From positions 57,269 through 121,268 of the forward strand of contig JAIWNE010000102.1 in NCBI GenBank assembly GCA_025331445.1: a DNA stretch of 64,000 nucleotides, read 5' to 3'. The position numbers and the translations under genes are program-made. Origin of the DNA: Blakeslea trispora. Taxonomy: Eukaryota; Mucoromycota; Mucoromycetes; Mucorales; Choanephoraceae. Below, in pieces: positions 56,569 through 64,000 of this stretch (positions are counted from its first letter, which is position 1; the number at the start of each line of letters is the position of its first letter). Under the pieces are notes generated by a model that did no database searches, was not told where the DNA came from, and saw only the letters and a program-made list of their open reading frames with translations.

Positions 56569-56843
56569 CCTCTTATAAAAGCCAAAATGTGTTTCTTGAA
56601 AAAAACAGGGAAAAAAAATGATATACATGTATTTCCTTTATATATCGTTTTTCTTTTTTTTTTCTATCAGCAGGAATGTTTTTTTTAATGCACACTAAGC
56701 CCTCAAAAGAACCGATACAGTGCTCTTTTTTTTTTCTCCTTGTTTCAACGACCATGTTAAGCCATCCCCCCCCCTTTTTTTTTTGGTAACAGTTAATCTT
56801 TATGCATCATCCTTCTTTACAATGATTTCAGTACATTTGCTAA

Positions 56844-57139
56844 TTATGCACCGAAGAATCGAGGAGTCTACGATTCAGAGAAAAATGTAAATGCAAGTTA
56901 TAAATAATTCCTTGCAATACATGCTCTCACCTTGTATGTCATTGTTACGATGGATAGCTTACAGAAGTAGAGAGAGATTCAATATCCCTATCAATGATGA
57001 GCCATACACTATTTCTATTAACAAAAGCAACTTGATTCAAGCAGTTCTTTAGTTGCTGTTGTTCAACAAATAACTGTAAAGTAAAAATCAACCCTACTGC
57101 CAAACAAATAAGCAATACTGTCTTTTTTTCTTCAATCAA
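56844..57139 (-). CDS. possible small single-pass membrane protein (5' end unresolved)
   Basis: A reverse-strand exon (57139 or lower to 56963) encodes KKTVLLICLAVGLIFTLQLF, a clear signal-anchor span, then a polar stretch with QQQLKNCLNQ and RDIESLSTS. It ends at a good GTAAGC donor. After a 95 nt intron an acceptor at 56868 gives TPRFFGA and a stop (56867-56844). No in-frame ATG was found upstream (a TAA is close), so the first exon is missing from my model, or this is a decayed gene. Function unknown. Confidence 0.4.
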
Positions 57140-57313
57140 TTTTTATAATCCATCGATAGATTAACAGACAAAAACTAAAGTAAAATGAGGTCATTTCTTC
57201 ATAAAGCTGATAATGCATGGTCAAACGAAACAAAACAAAACTATTTAGAGTGATATATCTCATACTTTCTTGCAGCCCATCACATTTGACGAAATCATGA
57301 AAAAGAAAAAGAT

Positions 57314-59167
57314 TTATTTCTTATTCTTCAAGAGACTTTTGATAATCAAGCCAAGGATGAAATTCGAATCTCCAAAGCAGTGCTTGGGATCCGTCAAGAA
57401 TACAATGGTATCGATCCTTGGACATTTGATAGTGATAACATTGCTGTTACGAGATTGAAAACGTTTGTATGAACTCAAGTATTTTGGGGTGACTAGTTCA
57501 AACGGTAACCATTCCCTTCGACTCTTTGCCACACTCTTGTAGACCATACAAGCTCCATCTTTCATTTCCAACTCAAAGTAAATTGATTTCTGTCGAAACA
57601 CGGTATTTGTAGAGGTATTGAATTGAAGCAATTCCAACTGATCAAGGCCTCCTAGATCAATAAATGTATTCATGTGTTCGTCCAGATGAAATAAACAATC
57701 GTCAAAGTAAAGTTCTTGAATATGAGGTAGTTTACTTGTCAACGTCTTGATCATATGGTCGTTGATACGTGCTGTTGTGAGTGTAATGGACTTCATTTTC
57801 TTTGTTGGAATAGTGTCTTCAGGGCTAGACTTGATCTCAATACCCCCAGATGATTCAACAGAGGAAAAGGAGAGCAAGTTGAGCTTATGGCAGTTTGACA
57901 GTATGTGTTCCACCAGATCACCAGGTATGAAGGAAGCAATAGAATCGCTCATGTAAACTTCATTCAGCACATGAGATCCCATTTCGGACTTGAGCGAGTC
58001 AACTAAACATGAACTGTATGAACAAGGATCAGTTGCGTATACATGAACAATCAAGTAAAGCTTCTGATGAGTTGGGTCCAGCTCAAGCGAGGTGAGGCCT
58101 GTCAAATGATGCTTGCCTGCATAGATCTTGAGGGTAGTTGTCAAGGAAGGATGATGCCGCTTGATCGCATTGACGCATTTCCAGATGTTTGTCAGGATAG
58201 CTGTATTTCTGAGTGCATTTCGAACCAGAGGGGTGCTTGAAATCTTTAGGCTTTTGATGTGCTCAAGATGTTGGATGATTTTGGTGAGATGTGAATTTAG
58301 GATGGTATCATCAATAGAAGCCTCTGTTAATCTGAATTTGAATGTGCTGATCTTTGGTAAGATGACATCCAGCAGAAAGGGTAGATGAGTGGATGGTAGA
58401 TTGGGCGCTTTAAAGGAAAAGTACTTGAGCGATTGAGCGAGTGTGTTGTCCTGTAAAGATTTTTCCGGTTCTATCTCGCGAAGATTTTGATAAGTCTCGA
58501 AATCAAATTCTTCAAGATATGGACAGATGGAGAAAATGTCAAAGATATTAAAGTTGTTCCTTGAGTTTGACTGGTGTGCCGTCATGCTAGGAGAAATGAC
58601 TAATTTTCTCAAGTGCTTGAAATGCTTGAGATAGTCCAGTACTGACATGATGTTTTCCTTTATGCAACAGTCTCTGATGCCAGAAATGCTTAGGTACTTG
58701 ATTGAGTTGGATAACTGATAGTTGAGTGTCAAATAAAGGTCATTCGTCGTAGGGTTTCTGTCGATATTTGACAGCTGAATTTCCTCTACAAAAGACATGT
58801 GCGTCTTTTCTATCTGCGTCATGCCTGACAGAAACGTGCAAAGTTTATCATAGTAACTACAGAGGCTTAATTTGATTTTTCTCAAGCGCGGTAAGGTCCA
58901 GAAGAGGGTTGATAAATCATCACGAATACTATCAGTGTTCAGGTTGTACAACCGAATATCCAAAGTGCGGGTGAACAAACATTGTGTAGGATTTTTGCTG
59001 CGAATTTTCTCTAATAGAGCTTTGGAAAAATAGACGTGTTCACATAAAATCTGCGTGGCTGCTGGTTGGCATGCTTTACAAACTGTTTGACACTCGGCAA
59101 GTGTAGTCTTTGGCAAGTAGCTAAAGATGCAAAGATAAATTTCCAGAGGCAATTTGTTAAAGGACAT
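57314..59167 (-). CDS. F-box protein with leucine-rich repeat-like body
   Basis: Single exon, 617 residues from the ATG at 59167 (an in-frame ATG at 59209 would add 14 residues encoded next to CACA repeats). The N-terminal F-box (about 3-40) reads NKLPLEIYLCIFSYLP, then TTLAECQTVCKACQPAA. The rest is a long series of irregular Leu/Ile-rich segments with repeated LxxLxxL spacing (for example LRKIKLSLCSYY, LKHLRKLVISPS-like, IKYLSISGIRDC, IQELYFDDCLFH), as in F-box/LRR proteins that present substrates to SCF. Such genes are numerous and fast evolving in Mucorales, so no orthologue is named. Intronless, unlike most neighbours. Confidence 0.82.
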   Translation of the reverse strand: MSFNKLPLEIYLCIFSYLPKTTLAECQTVCKACQPAATQILCEHVYFSKALLEKIRSKNPTQCLFTRTLDIRLYNLNTDSIRDDLSTLFWTLPRLRKIKLSLCSYYDKLCTFLSGMTQIEKTHMSFVEEIQLSNIDRNPTTNDLYLTLNYQLSNSIKYLSISGIRDCCIKENIMSVLDYLKHFKHLRKLVISPSMTAHQSNSRNNFNIFDIFSICPYLEEFDFETYQNLREIEPEKSLQDNTLAQSLKYFSFKAPNLPSTHLPFLLDVILPKISTFKFRLTEASIDDTILNSHLTKIIQHLEHIKSLKISSTPLVRNALRNTAILTNIWKCVNAIKRHHPSLTTTLKIYAGKHHLTGLTSLELDPTHQKLYLIVHVYATDPCSYSSCLVDSLKSEMGSHVLNEVYMSDSIASFIPGDLVEHILSNCHKLNLLSFSSVESSGGIEIKSSPEDTIPTKKMKSITLTTARINDHMIKTLTSKLPHIQELYFDDCLFHLDEHMNTFIDLGGLDQLELLQFNTSTNTVFRQKSIYFELEMKDGACMVYKSVAKSRREWLPFELVTPKYLSSYKRFQSRNSNVITIKCPRIDTIVFLTDPKHCFGDSNFILGLIIKSLLKNKK

Positions 59168-59746
59168 GAGTGATTCTCTTTGTGTATGTGTATGGTATTT
59201 GGAAAACAAAAGAGGGAGAAAGAGACAGCAAGAAAGAAAAAAAAGAAAGAAAAAAAGAAAGAAAAAAAAGAAAGAAAAAAGAGAGAGAGAAAGAGTGTGT
59301 ATGTTATAATGAACAGAGACAACAATTTACTTTTTAATTGAATCAAAATATTTTGAGGACTGTTGTTTTAACATTGTTTATTGTTCATACAAAGCAGATA
59401 TTCATGTTAATTAATAAAGATGGCTGTAGATGAGATCTTTATGAGAAAGTAAGGAAATGAGAGACTTTGATGATGTCTAAAGAATGGAGCCAAGAGATCG
59501 TTTATTGCTTGTATTGTTTAGATACTTTATGATGAATTACATAATGTTACCATTTACACAGATCAATATAGGATTCCCATTTAAACTCAGTTTTGCATTG
59601 TTTAAAATAATATCAGGGACTTCTTTAAGCCAAATATGGAAAACGATGCCCCATAGAATAGGAAAAATAAAAAATAAAAAATTTTTCTTTCTTTTTTTTT
59701 ATTTTTTCTTTCTTTCTGTACAAAAACAAAAAAAAAGTCTATACAA
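59168..59746. other. divergent intergenic region
   Basis: Between the F-box start (-) and the mini zinc protein start (+). Contains AAAG/GAAA repeats at about 59225-59300, which form the F-box leader, and T/A-rich DNA before 59747. No exon seen. Confidence 0.55.
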
Positions 59747-60225
59747 ATGGGTAATGTGAGTATTACAGTCTCGTTTATCATCTATATCATATACTTATAT
59801 TACATGTTCTATAGGGAGCTAAGGCACAAATGAAGCGTGAGCGTAACGCCAAATCTGCAAAGAAGGAAAACTCTTCTCAGTTAAAGACTGTAAGTTTATA
59901 GCTTTTTTAATTCCATCACTCATTCTTACGGTTGTATAGAACCAAGCTGCCAAAAACATCATTTGTAAGACCTGTTTCCAAACCTTCCTCTGTACTTCCC
60001 GTGAAAAGGCGTAAGTCTATGATTGTTTACAAGAAGATCAATTGACATTGATTGTCTTTTTTCTGATTAGTTTGTCTGAACATGCTGAAAACAAGCACAA
60101 CAAGACAATCAAAGAATGTTTCCCTGGTAAGCTTGATCAGTCTTTATTTTTTTTACATTTTAGGATCAAACATCATTAACTATTTATGGGGAATTTGATT
60201 TTTCTTAGATTACCAAGCTGCTTAA
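59747..60225 (+). CDS. ZNF706-like small zinc-finger protein (4F5/SERF-related)
   Basis: Five exons (59747-59755, 59815-59889, 59940-60010, 60071-60126, 60209-60225), giving 75 residues. The protein starts MGNGAKAQMKRERNAK, the 4F5/SERF-like basic head, then has one finger: ICKTCFQTF ... LSEHAENKH (C-x2-C, H-x4-H), then KECFP near the end. This order and length match the ZNF706 / plant At2g23090-type family. ZNF706 has been implicated in stem-cell exit and amyloid-modifying activity; the fungal role is unknown. The first coding exon is only 9 nt (Met-Gly-Asn) and the last 17 nt, and both are needed for the conserved ends. Convergent with the chitin deacetylase gene, 151 bp apart. Confidence 0.88.
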
Positions 60226-60376
60226 GTAATTGTATTCTTATAATAAACAAATTTACCCCCTTCCTCTTTAGTTGTCGTACATACTTTTTTTTTTAATTTT
60301 TACTTTATTACATTTGTTTATCAGCTAACAATATTAAAATTACAAGTGTAGAACAGAAGAAAGAACAAAAAGGTGT

Positions 60377-61648
60377 TTAAAACCAACCCATGACAGCCAA
60401 ACCAGCAGCACCGACAACAAGAGCTTTAGCGACCACAACAGAGGTAGCATCTGAAGTGCTCTTATCCAAGTTAGCAGCAACACCACTAGAGGCAGCAGCA
60501 GCAGAAACAGCAGAGGCACTAGAAACAGCAGCAGTAGCAACGGCAGCCTTGGTAGAGACAGCAGAACTAGAGGCAGCTACAACAGAACTAGAGGCAGATA
60601 CAACAGCGGCAGAAGAAGAAGCAGGCAAGGCACTGGTGGCATTGGTACCAGCAACAGCATTACCTTCCTTGTATACTTGAACATTGTTACAAGCACCAGC
60701 AGGAGTTAATGTGTAGGCTTTCTTGAGGGTAGGAATGATACGGATAGCAGCATCAACAGTAAGAGAGTATAAATCGTGCTCAAGAGAAACACCACCCACA
60801 GTGGCTGTAGAAGCCTTGTTGGCCCATTCGGTGACATTACCATCAATCCATGATTCCTTGTAACCAGTAGGGTTGGATTGAGCAGCCCAATCGTTGGTAT
60901 CGTAGTTCCAGATGATGGGAACAAAGCCAAGGGCAGCAGCAACATCACGTACACGGTTATCGATATCACCATAAGGAGGTCTGAAATAGCGAGGGGATAC
61001 ACCAGTGACTTCCTTGATGGCCAACTCATTCCACTTGAGTTCAGCAACAATTTGTTCATTGGTCAAGGTGGTCATGTAGTTGTGGGACCAAGTGTGCATG
61101 GCCAATTCGTGACCGGCCTTATAGGCACGCAATGTATGGTCAGGGAACTTGACAACTTGGCCACCTACCATGAAGAAAGTGACCTTGATTTGCTCCTTGT
61201 CGAGGTAATCGTACAATTTGGGACTGAATTCGGAAGGTCCATCATCAAAAGTAAGAGCCCATTGACCCTTGGGACATTGATAGAGATCATCTTTACCGAA
61301 ACAACCAGTGAAGGTCCAATCACAGTAAGGATCTTGACCAGCCACTTGAGGTTGAGGACCTATTAGAAAAAAGAAATGAATATAAAAGTTGTCTTTATGG
61401 TTTATGAACTCACTTTCACCGGGTGCAGGCTTGTAAACAGGAGCCTTGGTGATGTTGACACTCTTGATCAATTCAAGCCATTCAGGCTTAGCTGTAGGGA
61501 TGACACCAGGTTCAGGGAAGGTTTGGGAGAACTTGAAGTTGCTAGGAACGGTGGTTTCGACAGCTGCATTCACAATCTTGTGTGATCCAGGGTGAGCATT
61601 GACAGCAGCCAATGTGATGGTAGCCAAAATGAATAACTTTTGAAACAT
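60377..61648 (-). CDS. cda: chitin deacetylase, GPI-anchored type
   Basis: Two exons (61648-61414 and 61359-60377), giving 405 residues. Signal peptide MFQKLFILATITLAAVNA, a CBM-free spacer, then a NodB domain (carbohydrate esterase family 4): TFDDGPS (D117, D118), metal His pair in MHTWSH (H167, H171), RPPYGD, NYDTNDW and SLEHDLYS. A long Ala/Ser/Val stalk with NAT glycosylation sites and a hydrophobic tail ending VGAAGLAVMGWF mark it as GPI-anchored. It converts nascent chitin into chitosan, the major wall polymer of Mucorales. The 54 nt intron is a multiple of three and has no stop in frame; removing it brings PAPGE next to SPQPQV. An upstream in-frame ATG (61726) is leader. Confidence 0.95.
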   Translation of the reverse strand: MFQKLFILATITLAAVNAHPGSHKIVNAAVETTVPSNFKFSQTFPEPGVIPTAKPEWLELIKSVNITKAPVYKPAPGESEFINHKDNFYIHFFFLIGPQPQVAGQDPYCDWTFTGCFGKDDLYQCPKGQWALTFDDGPSEFSPKLYDYLDKEQIKVTFFMVGGQVVKFPDHTLRAYKAGHELAMHTWSHNYMTTLTNEQIVAELKWNELAIKEVTGVSPRYFRPPYGDIDNRVRDVAAALGFVPIIWNYDTNDWAAQSNPTGYKESWIDGNVTEWANKASTATVGGVSLEHDLYSLTVDAAIRIIPTLKKAYTLTPAGACNNVQVYKEGNAVAGTNATSALPASSSAAVVSASSSVVAASSSAVSTKAAVATAAVSSASAVSAAAASSGVAANLDKSTSDATSVVVAKALVVGAAGLAVMGWF

Positions 61649-62880
61649 ATTCTTAAAGGAAAGGGAGTTTGAGAGAAAGGAAGGAATTAAAAATAAAAGA
61701 AGAAGAGGATAACTTTCAACAAGCAAGTCTCTCCTTTTTTTTTTTAAATAGGCACAGTAAGTGGATCAATGAACAAGTTGGGTATCACAAAATGAATTCT
61801 TGGAAGCATTGACAAATATCTGAATCAGAAATTTTGCCGCTGTTCCATACCCGAGGCCAAGAAGAGATATAGTTAATTATAGACAAAAGCGCTCTCATTG
61901 TCACTTTCTTTCCCTTACTCCCTCTTTTTTTTCCCCCTTATTACTTTATTGTTGTCATGATCAATAAAAAAGGTAGAAAAAAAATCATCCATAGTTTTTT
62001 TGTAGTCAAAAATGCAAAAAAAGGGGGAGAAAAATTGTAGCACTTTTTGCTTTTTTTAGCGAGATCATTTTCTTGTTGTTCTTTTTCCTACAAATCTATT
62101 TTCAAACTGTATACTAAATTCTGCTAAATCTATACAGCTTATTTTCATGTCGGACTTTAGAGAGCATTTGATTGGGATATTTTAGCTATTATTTGATCCG
62201 AAAACAGAAATGAACTGCATAACTCCCCTTTGTAGACGAATAGGCCATTCAGCAGAAACAAGATTTATAATAAAATACAGAAAACGTGAATTTAGTTGTG
62301 CATCATCTTTATGGATTTAATGTGGTGCAATCTTTTATGATACACGCGCCTCTCTCTCTCTTTTAATCATACTATGTTTTCCCTTTTTGTGTCTGAAAAA
62401 AATAAAGGTCCTGTTTGATTTCTGCTATATTGTTTATGCCCCACTTTGGACATCTGATAAGAAAAAGTCTATTTCAGAGCAAATTTGATCAATTAGCTTT
62501 CTTATCGGATCCAATAGTTCTACCACGTTCAAGCTTCTCTTATTGAAAGCCTGTTCATAATAATAATGGACCAAAGTAAAAAAAACCTCTTGTGATTTCC
62601 AAGAAAGTGTACAGATAAAAAACGCCTTCAAACTTTGTTTAAGCTTTGTTGTCCATAACATCCCTTTTAAAATGGAAAGAAAGCACTAGAACACGGTTTG
62701 GATTAGAGTATTTGCAAAACGGATCCGAAATCAGTGCACTTTCCCGGGTCCTTGCTTCTTACTACTGCGCAACATAACATCTTTCACGAAAAGCTACTAA
62801 GCCCCCTCTTACAATAGTTCAATGCATGTAACTGACTCCTTTTTTGAAAAAGGGGGAGGGACAGCACTGTTTCAACTATA
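61649..62880. other. intergenic, no supported exon
   Basis: T/A runs and CT repeats (62350). A 75-codon reverse-strand open frame (62434-62661) reads protein-like but has no family match or splice partner, so it is not called. Confidence 0.5.
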
Positions 62881-63136
62881 ATGAAAAAAAAAGGCGGTAC
62901 TTCTGAATTTATTTGTCAAGAATTGGGAAAAAAGGTAATAGAACAGTATGGCTTCAAAGACACCCCTTTTTTCTTTCCTTTTTTTTTTCCTCTTGGTCAA
63001 GCAGGCCTTCATTGATCCATTCGTTCCTTCAGAAGATGTGGACGGAATAGAGAAGTTTGATCGATACTTGTCTTTTACTTTAAATAAACAAAAGCTGGGA
63101 ATATTCTGCCAAAAGTCTATTTGTCGTACATATTAA
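62881..63136 (+). CDS. possible small orphan protein, two exons
   Basis: An ATG at 62881 starts MKKKGGTSEFICQELGKK, ending at a GTAATA donor (62935). An acceptor after TCAAGCAG at 63004 continues AFIDPFVPSEDVDGIEKFDR ... LGIFCQKSICRTY to the stop, giving 61 residues in one phase. The T/C-rich 70 nt intron looks normal. It has no family I recognise and no signal peptide once spliced. Composition is protein-like, but the length is so small that chance is possible. Confidence 0.32.
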
Positions 63137-64000
63137 AAGAAGGGGAATGTCATTGACATTCCAAAAGAAGAACAGCATATGGCATGTTCATTCATGAATC
63201 AAACACTTTTTTCTCAGAGATTGTCTTGCTCTTGTTTTTTTTTCTTTTGATTCTGTTGATATTTCTAACCATCTTGTTTTATTGCACACAAGCTTCAGCC
63301 TGCTCCGTACACAATAAAAGAGAATTTGGATATGAGTTGCCTTCCCATAGCTTCATATGAGAAGCAAGGTTTCCCCTTGGCTTAATTTGAGGTGTTTGAA
63401 ATACAAGGCATGAATCAACTTTTTCTTGTTGCCATAAAATCAATTGAATTTTCTTATTCGAGTTCATACTCGCTCCTTTGTAACTTTATAGTCCAATATT
63501 ATTATCTATTACTGCATAGTTTGAGAATTTACATGTAGGTCCAGTGTAATATACGCTCTCTCTTTCTTTCAAAAAAAGGTATGCTAGTTATATGTATTGT
63601 AATTTGATTCTATGTATCATGTAAAATAAAATAAATCATTTTTGTTACTATGCTTTTGTATTGTATGTCTTGATCCTGTAGATGTCGCATTGATCTCTCT
63701 CTCTCATTTCAATGGATTAAAAAACATCTGATTGGAAATTATCAATATCATATTAAAAAAAGAGTACATGTAACAATATATGTAGACATATCTTGTACTC
63801 ATTAAGCTCCAAGTGCCTCTCTTTTTTTTATTGTGTCACTCTTTCTCTAATGTGTTGACGATGACCTAAAGTATCCTTGTAACTCTATTCTTCTACCATC
63901 ACATCTGTATCTCTTTCAAAATCCCATATTATCAAATCCAAGCAAAAAAAAAAAAAAAAAAAACACATTTACAACAACCATGTAGTTAAATATCTTGATG
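63137..64000. other. right-end intergenic, nothing coding seen
   Basis: A/T-rich with a CT repeat near 63695 and an A21 run near 63943-63963. Short frames only. Confidence 0.55.

Noticed and set aside
62434..62661. 75-codon reverse-strand frame (MLWTTKLKQSLKAF...)
   Set aside because: Protein-like composition but no family, no splice continuation and no conserved motif. Left uncalled.

Overview
The window is nuclear DNA of a filamentous fungus, most likely an early-diverging Mucoromycota species of the Mucorales type. The evidence is: visibly AT-rich, homopolymer-loaded intergenic DNA; genes with many 50-80 nt GT-AG introns; fungal proteins such as a GPI-type chitin deacetylase, HMG-CoA reductase, a Bck1-like MAPKKK, Mob2 and an Nma111-type HtrA protease; and a thioredoxin-glutaredoxin-glutaredoxin protein of the PICOT layout. 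No species is assigned. All exon joins were read by eye from GT/AG sites, reading phase and family motifs. For the spliced genes called with confidence, the summed exon lengths are whole codon numbers.

Layout. 1-5.0 kb: the 5' part of an F-box gene running off the left edge, a seven-span membrane protein with two PY motifs, and N-acetylglucosamine-6-phosphate deacetylase. 5.97-6.19 kb: a near-perfect 225 bp palindrome with TA ends (a MITE). 6.2-14.0 kb: a gene-free island packed with mini- and microsatellites, in which two arms about 4 kb apart are diverged inverted copies of each other. 14.0-18.9 kb: LITAF-type zinc protein, PICOT-like glutaredoxin, mitochondrial uS17 and a CaM kinase containing 8 nt and 11 nt exons. 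20.1-27.5 kb: HMG-CoA reductase and Nma111, convergent. 27.5-35.4 kb: mostly empty, with one C2H2 regulator and a TA-flanked internally deleted Tc1/mariner-like element. 35.4-44.8 kb: an unknown His/Tyr/Gln-rich protein, a Bck1-like MAPKKK with seven SLWAV repeats, Mob2 and an MIT-domain protein. 46.8-54.9 kb: TatD-family hydrolase, Stm1/SERBP1-type RNA-binding protein, a WW-WW-MyTH4-RhoGAP protein and an S6-kinase-like AGC kinase, the last two divergent. 55.7-64 kb: secreted GDSL hydrolase, a possible small membrane protein, an F-box protein, a ZNF706-like mini zinc protein, chitin deacetylase, and a gene-poor right end.

The genes are ordinary chromosomal housekeeping, signalling and cell-wall genes, not one operon-like system. 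Several bear on cell wall and polarity: Bck1 (cell wall integrity), Mob2 (NDR/Cbk1 module), RhoGAP, chitin deacetylase, and GlcNAc-6-P deacetylase for chitin-sugar catabolism. The accessory signal is in the repeats: two TA-flanked DNA transposon derivatives, a 142 bp element present as a nearly identical inverted pair around the mob2/MIT gene pair plus a diverged third copy, and the satellite island. I saw no tRNA, rRNA or CRISPR and no convincing novel gene system. The most unusual coding features are the SLWAV array and the kinase microexons.
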